Shown piece by piece: positions 1-8,062 of a stretch of 64,000 nt of DNA. A program made the translations under genes and the position numbers. Under the pieces are notes generated by a model. That model had not been told where the DNA came from, ran no database searches, and saw only the letters and a program-made list of their open reading frames with translations. Origin of the DNA: Haloglomus irregulare. GTDB lineage: Archaea > Halobacteriota > Halobacteria > Halobacteriales > Haloarculaceae. The stretch spans positions 84,629-148,628 of the forward strand of contig NZ_QMDX01000001.1 in NCBI RefSeq assembly GCF_007421925.1. The letters run 5' to 3'. Every line of letters starts with the position of its first letter. Within the stretch, counting starts at the first letter, position 1.

Positions 1-1
1 A

Positions 2-739
2 TCCCAACAGCAGGCGTACGACCGCGGTATCACCATCTTCTCGCCGGACGGCCGGCTCTACCAGGTGGAGTACGCGCGCGAGGCGGTGAAGCGCGGCACG
101 GCGAGCATCGGCGTCCGGACACAGGGCGGCGTCGTCCTCGTGGTGGACAAGCGCATCCGCTCGCCGCTGATGGAGCGTGACTCCGTCGAGAAGCTCCACA
201 AGGCCGACGACCACGTCGGTATCGCCAGCGCGGGCCACGTCGCCGACGCCCGTCAGCTCATCGACATGGCCCGTCGCCAGGCGCAGGTCAACCAGCTGCG
301 CTACGGCGAGCCCATCGGCGTCGAGACGCTGACCAAGGAGGTCACCGACTTCATCCAGCAGTACACCCAGGTCGGCGGCGCGCGGCCGTTCGGTGTCGCC
401 CTCATCGTCGGCGGCGTCGAGGACGGCGAGCCCCGCCTGTTCGAGACCGACCCCTCGGGCACCCCCTACGAGTGGCAGGCCCTCGCCATCGGCGCCGACC
501 GCGGCGAGATCGAGGAACACCTCGAGGAGCACTACGAGGAGTCCGCGGACCTCGACGGCGGCATCGGGCTCGCGCTCGGCGCGCTCGCCTCCGTCAACGA
601 CGGCTCGCTCTCCCCCGAGACCATTGGCGTCGCCACCATCCCGGCCGACACCGCCCAGTACGAGGACCTCAGCGACGCGCAGGTCGAGTCCCACCTGGAC
701 GAGAACGGCCTGCTCGAGACCGGCGAGGGGGAGGAGTAG
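2..739 (+). CDS. psmA: 20S proteasome alpha subunit (5' end outside window)
   Basis: Structural alpha-ring subunit of the archaeal 20S proteasome. Alpha rings gate entry to the proteolytic chamber and dock the PAN/Cdc48 ATPases in the cytoplasm. The reading frame is open from base 2 and begins with the alpha-specific N-terminal segment (AYDRGITIFSPDGRLYQVEY), so only the first few residues are missing. The family core follows (EAVKRGTASIGVRTQGGVVL, then SAGHVADARQLID, then GVALIVGG). The C-terminus is acidic and ends GEGEE before a TAG stop. Alpha subunits lack the catalytic N-terminal Thr of beta subunits, as here. A PAC2-family protein, possibly an assembly factor, lies far downstream at 44580. 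Haloarchaea often have two alpha paralogues; which one this is cannot be told. Confidence 0.96.
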   Translation, partial: SQQQAYDRGITIFSPDGRLYQVEYAREAVKRGTASIGVRTQGGVVLVVDKRIRSPLMERDSVEKLHKADDHVGIASAGHVADARQLIDMARRQAQVNQLRYGEPIGVETLTKEVTDFIQQYTQVGGARPFGVALIVGGVEDGEPRLFETDPSGTPYEWQALAIGADRGEIEEHLEEHYEESADLDGGIGLALGALASVNDGSLSPETIGVATIPADTAQYEDLSDAQVESHLDENGLLETGEGEE

Positions 740-899
740 GCCCCCGGTCCGGGGCCGAACACGGGTCCGGACCGTCCCGCAGCTCCCGCGACGGCCGCCC
801 CCTCGTTTCCATCCTCTGATTACAGTTCGGTTCGAACGACGGGTTGAGACGAACTGAACGCCGTGTAACCAGCGTACCTCGAGTATAACCGCGGAAACG

Positions 900-1562
900 T
901 CATTCCGCGGTGACGGTCGTATCGTTCCAGTCCTCGGCGAAGGCGACGAAGTTCCGGAGCACGCGCAGTCCGGTGTCGCCGGACTTCTCGGGATGGAACT
1001 GTGTGCCCATCACGTTGCCGCGCTCGGTGGCGGCGATAGCGGCGAAGTCGAAGCCGTAGTCACAGGCGGCGACGGTGTGGTCGGCGACGCTGGAGCCGTA
1101 CGAGTGGACGAAGTAGGCGTAGTCGCCGTCTGCCTGTGGCGTCTTCGACGCCACTCCGTCGACGATGGGGTGGTCGCGCTCGACGGTCAGCTCGTTCCAG
1201 CCCATGTGGGGGACCTTCACCTCGTCGCTGGGGAGCCGCTCGACACGGCCGGGGATGAGGTCGAGGCCGTCGATGGTCTCGCCTTCGGGGGCACCTTCGG
1301 TGGACTCGGTGAACATGAGCTGGAAGCCCACGCAGATGCCGAGGACGGGGGTGTCGGCGGCGGCCTCGACGACGACGTCGCGGAACGGCGCGAGGTTGCG
1401 GACACACTCGCCGAACGCGCCGACGCCGGGAAGCACGAGGGCGTCGCTGGCGGCGATCTCCGCCGGGTCGTCGGAGACCGTCACCGTCGCGTCGGCGCGC
1501 TCCAGGCCGCGCTGGAGGCTCCGCAGGTTGCCGACCCCGTAGTCGATGATGGTGACCTGCAC
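900..1562 (-). CDS. hisH: Imidazole glycerol phosphate synthase, glutaminase subunit HisH
   Basis: Class I glutamine amidotransferase that supplies ammonia to HisF in step five of histidine biosynthesis. The protein of about 220 residues starts at a GTG giving MQVTIIDYGVGNLRS, the normal HisH N-terminus; the frame stays open further upstream but that extension is not HisH-like. The nucleophile elbow is LGICVGFQLMF and the His-Glu dyad is in GTQFHPEKSG, so the Cys-His-Glu triad is complete. No hisF or other his gene is in the window, which fits the scattered his genes of haloarchaea. It converges with the proteasome gene across a 160-base spacer in which I see nothing. Confidence 0.96.
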   Translation of the reverse strand: MQVTIIDYGVGNLRSLQRGLERADATVTVSDDPAEIAASDALVLPGVGAFGECVRNLAPFRDVVVEAAADTPVLGICVGFQLMFTESTEGAPEGETIDGLDLIPGRVERLPSDEVKVPHMGWNELTVERDHPIVDGVASKTPQADGDYAYFVHSYGSSVADHTVAACDYGFDFAAIAATERGNVMGTQFHPEKSGDTGLRVLRNFVAFAEDWNDTTVTAE

Positions 1563-1587
1563 GCCCGACCGTGGGGGGCCGCCGGAT

Positions 1588-2304
1588 TTAGGAGTTGCCG
1601 TCCGGGCGTGGCGCCCGCCCGATGAGCGACGCCGCGACGGGCAGCCCGGCCGCGAGCGACAGTCTGACGGTCGGCGCGTCCGTCGCCGCCGCCCACGCCA
1701 TGTACGCCTCGCGCGAGGGAAACGCCCGTACCTGCGGACAGACCGCGCCGTAGACCTGCTCCGCGGTCGGGTCACCGGTCGTCGGAGCGTCGGCCGCGAC
1801 CCCGAACGAAACCACCGCCCCGGACGGCGCGACGTCGACCGTGCCGTCGTCCGAGACGTACAGGTCGATGGGCGTGCCGCCGGGACTCACCGTCTCGATG
1901 TCGATGGCCGACTCCCGGAGCCGTGCCAGGACGAGCCCGTCGTAGAAACACTGGAACTGGTACGTGTCGTCCCCGGCGGTCGCTCGGTGTGGCGAGGGGC
2001 CGTCGGTGTGGCAGAGGTCGGCTGGGTCGATGGCGCCCCCCGCCGCCGCGCGGGTCGCGTCGGCGAAGTCGCCGAGGGTCTCGACCCTCTCGACCCCGTA
2101 GAACGCGGCCGCGGTCGCGGCCAGGTCCGCGGGGAGCGTCCCCGCCAGCACCGGCTCGTCGAGCCAGCGGTCAGCCGGAGTCGCGGTGTCGTACTCGGTC
2201 GTGGCCCGCTGTCCTCCGTCCGCCCTCCGGGCGGTCGTCCCGCCCTCGGTGGTCGATGCTGTGGCGCTACACTGTTCGCAACAGTCGGCGGTCTGGTTCG
2301 ACAT
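1588..2304 (-). CDS. merB: MerB-like organomercurial (alkylmercury) lyase
   Basis: Homologue of alkylmercury lyase, which breaks the carbon-mercury bond of organomercurials and releases Hg(II). It has 238 residues. All three catalytic positions of the family appear present: Cys119 and Asp122 in QCFYDGL (Cys96/Asp99 in the E. coli plasmid enzyme) and Cys189 in GAVCPQVRAF (Cys159). The middle of the protein (about 45-100) matches the helical N-terminal MerB region, including GDFADATRAA. The N-terminus is an unusual Cys-rich tag (Cys8, Cys9, Cys12) that might shuttle metal. An HxlR regulator starts 64 bases away on the other strand. No merA, merP or merT gene is nearby, so the mercury role is inferred from the active site. 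Some archaeal relatives may do something else. Confidence 0.82.
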   Translation of the reverse strand: MSNQTADCCEQCSATASTTEGGTTARRADGGQRATTEYDTATPADRWLDEPVLAGTLPADLAATAAAFYGVERVETLGDFADATRAAAGGAIDPADLCHTDGPSPHRATAGDDTYQFQCFYDGLVLARLRESAIDIETVSPGGTPIDLYVSDDGTVDVAPSGAVVSFGVAADAPTTGDPTAEQVYGAVCPQVRAFPSREAYMAWAAATDAPTVRLSLAAGLPVAASLIGRAPRPDGNS

Positions 2305-2368
2305 CCACTCCCGCTTTGGAACCCGAAGCGTTTGTACTGACGAGTCCGAAGTATCGAACGAGCTTCGA
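2305..2368. promoter_or_regulatory. Divergent promoter/operator between merB-like and hxlR-like genes
   Basis: The 64-base spacer between two divergent start codons must hold both promoters. CGAAG occurs twice and is matched by CTTCG just before the hxlR start, forming a 5-base-arm inverted repeat (CGAAG, 11 bases, CTTCG) that ends two bases before the ATG. HxlR proteins bind such short inverted repeats as dimers. Autoregulation and control of merB are inferred. Confidence 0.45.
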
Positions 2369-2749
2369 ATGACCGAACCATTGGAGGGAGATGCAGGGAC
2401 GACCGACGCGGCGGCCGATTCGGAGGAGGGACCGCGCTGCTACTGCCCCCTCGGCGGGGTCATCGACCTGCTCGGCCGCCGGTACGCCATCCAAGTCGTC
2501 TGCGTGGTCGGGGCGCTGGAGCCGGTCCGCTACGGTGAGATCGAGACTGCGTTCGGCGAGGTGAGCAGTTCCACACTGTCGACACGGCTGACTGAGTTGA
2601 CGGGGGCGGGGCTGCTGGCGCGCGAGCAGTACGACGAGATTCCCCCGCGGGTGGAGTACCGCCTGACCGACGACGGGACGGAGCTCGCGGCACGGCTCGA
2701 ACCGCTGCTGGAGTGGGTCCGGGAGCGCGACGGGACGGTCGCGCGATAG
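2369..2749 (+). CDS. HxlR-family winged-helix transcriptional regulator
   Basis: A 126-residue DNA-binding protein. It carries the HxlR hallmark CPL near residue 27 (RCYCPLGGVIDLLGRRYAIQ), then a winged helix (YGEIETAFGEVSSSTLSTRL) and the wing segment PPRVEYRLTDDGTEL. The ATG at 2369 gives MTEPLEG; a longer open frame runs back into merB and is not used. Members with a Cys in this region (Cys25 and Cys27 here) often sense redox state or reactive thiol ligands. Being divergent from a MerB-like gene it is the obvious candidate regulator. That it responds to mercurials is inference. The 134 bases that follow hold no feature I can see. Confidence 0.9.
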   Translation: MTEPLEGDAGTTDAAADSEEGPRCYCPLGGVIDLLGRRYAIQVVCVVGALEPVRYGEIETAFGEVSSSTLSTRLTELTGAGLLAREQYDEIPPRVEYRLTDDGTELAARLEPLLEWVRERDGTVAR

Positions 2750-2884
2750 GCCTGGTAGCGACGCCAGGTCGGCCGATGGCGGCGGGGTGGGGATCATCGA
2801 GCCGGGCCGGGCGACGGACGCCGTCGGACGAGTGCCGGGGAGACGCGCCGCCGACCCGCGTGCGGGGTCGGAGAGCCGCGGGAC

Positions 2885-3664
2885 TCAGTCGAACAGCCGC
2901 TCCACGTCGGCGACCGAGTCCAGCACGTGGTCGGGGGTCACGTCGCCCCCGCCGACGGCCCCGTCGCCGTCGACGCCCGTCCGGACCAGCGCGGTCGTCA
3001 TGCCCGCGCGCTCGCCGAACGCGATGTCCGTGTCGAGCCGGTCACCGACCATCAGACAGCGGTCCAGCGGGACCCCGATGGCCTCGCGCGCCATCCCGAC
3101 GGTCTCGGGGGCGGGCTTTCCGAGCACGTGGTCCGGGTCGCGCTCGAGGACCCCCGCGACCGCGCGGATCATGGCCCCCGACCCCGGTGCCATCCCGTCC
3201 GCGGTCGGAATGAGGACGTCCGGGTCCGTCCCGATGAACGGACAGCCGTCCCGGCCCGCGTCGTACGCGTCCGCGATGCTGTCGTAGTCGAAGCCGCGGT
3301 AGAACGAGACGACCAGGGCCTCGCACGCCTCGGGGTCGTCGGTGGTGTGGAGGTCGGCCGCGGCGAACTGCTCGCGCAGCCCCGACGCGCCGACGACGTA
3401 CAGCCGGTCGTCGGCGTGGTGGTCGCGGAGATACTGCGTGGTGACGGTTCCGGCGGACAGCACCTCGTCGGCGGTGGCCGTGATGCCCATGCCGGCGAGG
3501 CGCTCGACGTACGCGGCGCGGTCCTTGGTGGGGTTGTTCGAGCAGAACAGCAGCGAACAGCCCCGCTCCCGGAGCCGCCCGACCGTCTCGGGCGCGCCCG
3601 GTATCGGTTCGCCGCCGCGGTAGACCGTCCCGTCGAGGTCGAGGACGACCCCCTCGAAGTGCAT
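2885..3664 (-). CDS. HAD-superfamily sugar/nitrophenyl phosphatase, NagD-like (type IIA)
   Basis: A 259-residue cytoplasmic phosphatase of the HAD IIA group. Motif I is LDLDGTVYRGGEP with both catalytic Asp residues, motif II is FCSNNPTKDR, the motif III Lys is in LGKPAPETVG, and motif IV is MVGDRLDTDIAFGERAGM. The inserted C2 cap between motifs II and III fits NagD or 4-nitrophenylphosphatase types. The natural substrate (UMP, phosphoglycolate, sugar phosphates) cannot be read from sequence. The length is normal for the family. It runs the same way as the amidase cluster upstream but a 52-base gap separates them. Confidence 0.92.
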   Translation of the reverse strand: MHFEGVVLDLDGTVYRGGEPIPGAPETVGRLRERGCSLLFCSNNPTKDRAAYVERLAGMGITATADEVLSAGTVTTQYLRDHHADDRLYVVGASGLREQFAAADLHTTDDPEACEALVVSFYRGFDYDSIADAYDAGRDGCPFIGTDPDVLIPTADGMAPGSGAMIRAVAGVLERDPDHVLGKPAPETVGMAREAIGVPLDRCLMVGDRLDTDIAFGERAGMTTALVRTGVDGDGAVGGGDVTPDHVLDSVADVERLFD

Positions 3665-3716
3665 ACCGGGCGTTGGACCCGTCGAGTCAGGAGTCTACCG
3701 GTCGCGGCATGTGGAC

Positions 3717-4082
3717 TCAGACGAGGCCACGGACCGCGACCGCCGCCAGTGTCGGCAGCCCGAACCCGAGCGCCACGGCGAGCAGCGACAGCGGCGTCGC
3801 CGCCGCGACCGGCGCGAGGACGCCGAACAGGACCAGCGCCGCGCCCCAGCAGACCAGCACCAGCCCGCCGAAGTAGAGCCCCAACTGGAGCGCCCGGACG
3901 AGCGAGCGTGCCGTCAGGCCGGCGAGGGCTCCCCCGAGGACGAGGCCGCTCCCGGGGGGAATCGCGGGAACGAGCGCCGTGGCGAGCACCGCCACCAGCC
4001 CGAGGGCGAACGCGCCGAGCGTCAGCCCACCCTCCCGCCGGTCGCGGACCGCCGTCAGGGCCGCGGGTGTCAGGTAGCTCAC
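3717..4082 (-). CDS. Small integral membrane protein, translationally coupled to the amidase gene
   Basis: Unrecognised hydrophobic protein of 121 residues starting at a GTG that overlaps the amidase stop (GTGA). It begins MSYLTPAALTAVRDRREGGL and then has about four membrane segments: TLGAFALGLVAVLATALV, SGLVLGGALAGLTARSL, ALQLGLYFGGLVLVCWGAAL and PLSLLAVALGFGLPTLAAVA. The open frame extends upstream inside the amidase, but that part has shadow composition. The 4-base overlap implies co-translation with the hydrolase. A role in its export or anchoring would be a guess. Confidence 0.72.
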   Translation of the reverse strand: MSYLTPAALTAVRDRREGGLTLGAFALGLVAVLATALVPAIPPGSGLVLGGALAGLTARSLVRALQLGLYFGGLVLVCWGAALVLFGVLAPVAAATPLSLLAVALGFGLPTLAAVAVRGLV

Positions 4083-6562
4083 TCCGCCCCCCCGTCGGCC
4101 GGGACGAACACCAGCTCCGTCCGCCCGGCCGACGCCCGTGCCATCGACTTGTACTCCCCCGCCGCCCACTCGTCCAGCTGGCTGTGGTATCGCGGCGAGT
4201 ACGGGTTCCCGGACTGGCCGCCGGGGATGACCCCCGAGGACTCGCCCTCGGTGACGACCATCCGCCACGAGGAGCCAGCCTGCGTCGACCGCTGGGAGCG
4301 GAAGTTCGAGACGGTGTAGGCCGAGCCGTCCATCCCGCGCCCGGGGAAGTCGAGGAACTCGAGCGGGAACGGATGCTCCGCGTGCAGCCGGTTGTAGTCG
4401 CCGTAGGTCTCCCAGCCCTCGCGGTCGATCTCCGCGACCGCGCGACGCAGCGCACGCGCGGCGATGTCCGCACGGCGCTCGCGGTCCCCGGTCCGGACGT
4501 CGTCGAACCAGCGCGAGTCGGCCGGCAACCGCGCGAGGGTGTGGTCCTTCGGGAAGTAGGACTCGTCCAGCCCGCGCGAGCGGAACTCGTCGCCGAACGT
4601 CGCGTTCCGGTAATGCTCCAGCCAGCGGGCGTACAGCAGGGCCGCCCGGGAGTCACGGGTCATGTTGCGGTCCCAGTCCTTGAGGCGGTCGGCCGCCGCG
4701 CGGGTCTCGGGGGCCATCTCCCCGGTCGCGTCCGCGACGACGGGGAGGAGGTCCGCGGCGGCCTCGCTGCGGACGTCGCGCTGCATCCGCCGGACGTACT
4801 CGGCGGTGATGGGGCGGTCCGAGGTCGCGCGCTGCTCCAGCAGGTCGTTGATGCGTTCCCCCCGGTAGGGGTCCGCGTAGCGCGGGCTGTGGGCGATGTA
4901 GAACGGCGGGTCGTCGGTCGTACGCTGGTTGGCCGTCGCCAGGTAGTCCGGGTTCCGGACCTCGGGGACCGCGTCGTAGTCGTGGAACGCCGACCAGTTC
5001 GTCCGCCCGTACGGCTCGAAGCCGGGCCACTCCACCCGCGCGGCCGACCCGTCGAACACGCGGTCCCCGGTGACGCTCCGGTTCCCGACCTGCCGGACCG
5101 GGTAGCGCCCGGTGAGCCGGAAGTAGGTGCCGCCGTCCCGGATGTCCGCGGCGACGAAGTTCTGCGTCGGCGAGTCGAACCGACGCATGATCTCGCGCAC
5201 CTCGTCCAGATCCGTCGCCCCGTTCAGCTCGTAGATGGCCACGGATTCCCGCGTGTCGCCGAGCCCGACCCAGGAGACGGCCACACCGGTCTCGCCCTGT
5301 GGCGTCTCCCGCGAGAGGAAGGGGCCGTGCACCGTCCGGCGGATGCGGACCGTCCGGTCGCGGCCGTCCTTCACCGGGATGGTCTCGTTGTGCGTCTCGA
5401 ACTCGCGGGTCTCGCCCCTGTAGCGGTAGGTGTCCGCGGACGGGCGGTCGTAGCGGTAGAGGTCGGTCTGGTCGGCGCCGACGTTGGTGAAGCCCCACGC
5501 GATATCCTCGTTCGCGCCGATGACGACCGTCGGGACGCCCGGGAAGGCGACCCCGCGGACGTCCATCGCGTCGTCGCCGTCACCGCGCACCCGGAGGTGC
5601 TGCTCGTACCAGACCGACGGGACGGTGAGCGAGAGATGCGGGTCGTTCGCGACGATGGGGCTCCCGTCCTCGGTGTGCCGCCCCGCGACGACCCAGGAGT
5701 TCGACCCCAGGCCGGGCTCGGACTGGTGTGGCCGGAGTTCCTCGTAGAGTCCCTGGAGCCCGGCGTCCGCGTCGCCGGAGACGAGTTCGGGCCGGGGCTC
5801 GCCGACCGCGTTGCGCTCGCCACCGACCGCCGAGTCCACGATGGCCTCGTCGTGGTCGAGCTGGTCAGGATAGAGCGCCGCCACCTCGTCGGTCCGGTCG
5901 GGGAACGCCCGGCGGATGCTGCGCCCCCGGAGGTCGCGGAAGTCGCCGGTCAGGTCCCAGGCGATGAGCTTCCCGACGATGAGCGTGTCCTGTGGGGTCC
6001 AGCGCGTCGGCTCGTAGTCGTTGGCGCGGAACTCGAACGGCGTCGGGCGCGCGTCGATGTAGCGGTTGACGCCGGCGCTGTACGCGCGGACGCCGTCACC
6101 GGCCTCGGTGTCGCGGATGCGCCGCCAGGAGGCGTTCGCCGCGTCCGCGAACCCCATCTGCCGGTGGAACCGGTCCGACTCGACCGCCCGGGCGCCGAAG
6201 GCCGCCGAGAGGTTCCCCGACATCAACCGACGCTGGAGGTCCATCTGGAACAGCCGGTCGCGGGCCTGGACGTAGCCGACCGCGAACGCCAGCGCCTGTC
6301 GGTTGGAGGCGTTGATATGCGGCACGCCCGCATCGTCGTACTGGACCGTGGCGTGTCCGTACGGGTTCTCGACCTGCCGCGGGCCACCGAGGTCCGCCAC
6401 CCGTGAGGCGACCGACCCGTCGTTGGCGCCGTAGGCCGGCCCCCATGCCGCCCCCGAGGCCGGCGCCGACAGCGTCAGCAGGGAGCCGCCGCCGACCGCC
6501 GCCGACAGCAGCACCGCCAGACAGAGGACCGAGGCGACCACACCCGCGAGGTCGGATGCCAT
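4079..6562 (-). CDS. Penicillin acylase-family (S45) Ntn hydrolase, exported
   Basis: An 827-residue self-processing amidase related to penicillin G acylase and acyl-homoserine-lactone acylases. An N-terminal hydrophobic segment (about residues 5-30) marks export or membrane anchoring. The alpha part holds RDRLFQMDLQRR, typical of the family. The processing site is GLGSNSWVVAG: cleavage before Ser287 would expose the nucleophile in the Ser-Asn-x-Trp signature. GSPIVANDPHLSL and, later, RTTDDPPFYIA follow as in relatives. The start is supported by a TATA element 27 bases upstream. Substrate is unknown; acyl amides, including quorum-type lactones, are the known range of the family. A small membrane protein is coupled downstream. 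Confidence 0.93.
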   Translation of the reverse strand: MASDLAGVVASVLCLAVLLSAAVGGGSLLTLSAPASGAAWGPAYGANDGSVASRVADLGGPRQVENPYGHATVQYDDAGVPHINASNRQALAFAVGYVQARDRLFQMDLQRRLMSGNLSAAFGARAVESDRFHRQMGFADAANASWRRIRDTEAGDGVRAYSAGVNRYIDARPTPFEFRANDYEPTRWTPQDTLIVGKLIAWDLTGDFRDLRGRSIRRAFPDRTDEVAALYPDQLDHDEAIVDSAVGGERNAVGEPRPELVSGDADAGLQGLYEELRPHQSEPGLGSNSWVVAGRHTEDGSPIVANDPHLSLTVPSVWYEQHLRVRGDGDDAMDVRGVAFPGVPTVVIGANEDIAWGFTNVGADQTDLYRYDRPSADTYRYRGETREFETHNETIPVKDGRDRTVRIRRTVHGPFLSRETPQGETGVAVSWVGLGDTRESVAIYELNGATDLDEVREIMRRFDSPTQNFVAADIRDGGTYFRLTGRYPVRQVGNRSVTGDRVFDGSAARVEWPGFEPYGRTNWSAFHDYDAVPEVRNPDYLATANQRTTDDPPFYIAHSPRYADPYRGERINDLLEQRATSDRPITAEYVRRMQRDVRSEAAADLLPVVADATGEMAPETRAAADRLKDWDRNMTRDSRAALLYARWLEHYRNATFGDEFRSRGLDESYFPKDHTLARLPADSRWFDDVRTGDRERRADIAARALRRAVAEIDREGWETYGDYNRLHAEHPFPLEFLDFPGRGMDGSAYTVSNFRSQRSTQAGSSWRMVVTEGESSGVIPGGQSGNPYSPRYHSQLDEWAAGEYKSMARASAGRTELVFVPADGGAE

Positions 6563-6585
6563 ACTGCCGGAGGGCGGTCGGCTCC

Positions 6586-6593
6586 CGAATAAG
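6586..6593 (-). promoter_or_regulatory. TATA element of the amidase gene
   Basis: CTTATTCG on the minus strand is centred 27 bases before the ATG at 6562, so the transcript should be leaderless. This also fixes the start used for the amidase. Confidence 0.6.
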
Positions 6594-6964
6594 TGTTCGT
6601 GTGGTGGGGCCGCACGGTCGGGGGGTTCACGTCGCCCGGCGTTGCCGGGGACGTGTGGTCGTCCTCACCGCCTGCGGGACCCCCCGATACGTCGGCAGTC
6701 GCGGGACGGCTCGGCTACGCGGTCCTCATCGTCGGGAGCCCGTCGCTCGGCCTCTGGATCGAGTCGGTCCGGTTCGGCCGCGCGAGCGGCCCACGCCTGC
6801 TCGCTGACGCCCTCCAGGTCCTGTTCGTGGTCGCGGGGACCGTTCCCGTCCACGGCGGGACCGTCGCGCTGCTCTACGAGTGGTCGTCGACGCCCACGCC
6901 CGCGGGAGCGCCTGACACGCCCCTGGCAGCCCCGGCCCGGGCGCGCGCCCCGACCGATCGATGA
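6593..6964 (+). CDS. Possible small membrane protein (weak)
   Basis: An open frame of 123 codons from a GTG. Residues about 40-95 look like two membrane segments (LGYAVLIVGSPSLGLWI and LLADALQVLFVVAGTVPV) followed by a short Pro/Ala-rich tail, which resembles many small haloarchaeal membrane proteins. The first 35 residues are not protein-like, so the true start may be one of the later GTG codons (for example near 6650). No family is recognised and no clear promoter is seen. The rest of the gap up to 7097 shows nothing. Confidence 0.33.
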   Translation: MFVWWGRTVGGFTSPGVAGDVWSSSPPAGPPDTSAVAGRLGYAVLIVGSPSLGLWIESVRFGRASGPRLLADALQVLFVVAGTVPVHGGTVALLYEWSSTPTPAGAPDTPLAAPARARAPTDR

Positions 6965-7097
6965 CCGAGGGTCATCACCGACCGAGGTGGGCGGGGAGTT
7001 CGAGGATGCTCGCGGAGAGGTCTCCGCCAGTGCCAGGGCCCGGGTATCGATGCGATACGCCCCGGAACGGCACGGTAGCACGAAGCCGTCGTGCCGG

Positions 7098-7340
7098 TCA
7101 CTCCTCGGCGGCGAACTCGAACCCCTCGACCACGCGGCGGGGGTTCTCGTCGTCATCGTCCTCGTACTTGTAGACGACATCCGCCTCCTCGTCCCGCGTC
7201 GCGCCGTGTGAGCCGTCACAGAACGGCTGGTCGTCCGACAGTCCACACCGACAGATGGCGATGGTGCCACCCTGGTCCGCCAGGTCGTCCTCGTCGAACA
7301 CGTCCGGGCCGTGCTCCTCGTGGGTCACTTCACGTGCCAT
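7098..7340 (-). CDS. CDGSH iron-sulfur domain protein (first of two)
   Basis: An 80-residue soluble protein with one CDGSH (mitoNEET-type) zinc-finger-like motif. ICRCGLSDDQPFCDGSH supplies the three Cys and one His that hold a [2Fe-2S] cluster. The N-terminus MAREVTHEEHGPDVF and the C-terminal tail are highly acidic. Family members carry or transfer redox-labile clusters; the partner here is unknown. A paralogue with the same MAREV start lies 48 bases upstream on the same strand (7389-7625), which indicates tandem duplication. Confidence 0.93.
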   Translation of the reverse strand: MAREVTHEEHGPDVFDEDDLADQGGTIAICRCGLSDDQPFCDGSHGATRDEEADVVYKYEDDDDENPRRVVEGFEFAAEE

Positions 7341-7388
7341 ACTGACACACTGACACGGGACACGGAAGTAGGTTCTCCGGGACGGGCG

Positions 7389-7625
7389 TCACTCCTCGTC
7401 GGTCACCAGTCGCTCGACGACCCGGCGCTCCCCGTCCGGACCGTCCGGGTAGCGGTACAGACGGCCCTCCGCTTCGTCGAGGGTCGCACGGTGCGAGCCG
7501 TCACAGAACGGGAACTCGGGCGAGAGTCCACAGCGACAGACGGCGATATCGCCCTTCTCCGGGTCGATGTCCGCGTCGGTCAGAGTCGCCGGACCGTCGG
7601 CTTCGTGGCGGACCTCTCGGGCCAT
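7389..7625 (-). CDS. CDGSH iron-sulfur domain protein (second of two)
   Basis: A 78-residue paralogue of the gene at 7098. The cluster ligands are in VCRCGLSPEFPFCDGSH (Cys30, Cys32, Cys41, His45). The N-terminus MAREVRHEADGPATL aligns with its neighbour, and the tail RRVVERLVTDEE parallels RRVVEGFEFAAEE. The open frame runs far upstream but the ATG at 7625 gives the conserved start. The two proteins are clearly related but well diverged, so the duplication is not recent. Confidence 0.92.
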   Translation of the reverse strand: MAREVRHEADGPATLTDADIDPEKGDIAVCRCGLSPEFPFCDGSHRATLDEAEGRLYRYPDGPDGERRVVERLVTDEE

Positions 7626-7666
7626 GGTCGAACCCCGGCTCCGAACGGAGATAAGCGCCGGGGCGC

Positions 7667-8062
7667 TCAGTCGTCCGGTTCGAACGTCGGCGCCGGGTGG
7701 TCGTCGTCGGTATCGATGAACCCGGAGAGGGACACGTCGTCGCCGATGTCGACGTGCTCGCCGACGATGCGGGCCATCACGCGGGCGTCGCCGAGGTCGA
7801 CCACGACGACCTGGTACCCTCGCTCCTGGAACCCCTCCGGCGGGACGTTGATCGTCGTCTCCGTGTAGACGGTCCCCGTCGTCGGGAGCTCGACGGTGGT
7901 CAGGTCGCGGCCCCCACACTCCTGGCAGGCGCCGCTCGGAACGCCACCGACGTGGTCGCAGTCGTTGCAGGACTGGCCAAGCAGCTGCCCCTCGCGGACG
8001 GCGGCGGCCCAGTCGTGATACGACAGCGTCTCCGGCAGCTCGATGTCGTCCTGGGCGCTCAT
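7667..8062 (-). CDS. DUF35 (zinc ribbon plus OB-fold) protein, thiolase partner
   Basis: A 131-residue acyl-CoA-binding accessory protein. An N-terminal zinc ribbon, CNDC...CQEC (about residues 32-49), precedes an OB-fold (TTGTVYTETTINVPPEGF, then VVVVDLGDARVMARI). In archaea DUF35 proteins bridge thiolase and HMG-CoA synthase and channel acetoacetyl-CoA. Its ATG overlaps the thiolase stop by four bases, so the two are surely co-translated. The HMG-CoA synthase gene that completes the known complex is not adjacent here. Confidence 0.92.
   Translation of the reverse strand: MSAQDDIELPETLSYHDWAAAVREGQLLGQSCNDCDHVGGVPSGACQECGGRDLTTVELPTTGTVYTETTINVPPEGFQERGYQVVVVDLGDARVMARIVGEHVDIGDDVSLSGFIDTDDDHPAPTFEPDD

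Noticed and set aside
2927-6406. Very long + strand open frame (1159 codons) over the HAD and amidase genes
   Set aside because: It is antisense to two genes with clear catalytic motifs and its residues are Arg/Gly/Val-rich without any recognisable domain. Long antisense frames are expected at this G+C content.
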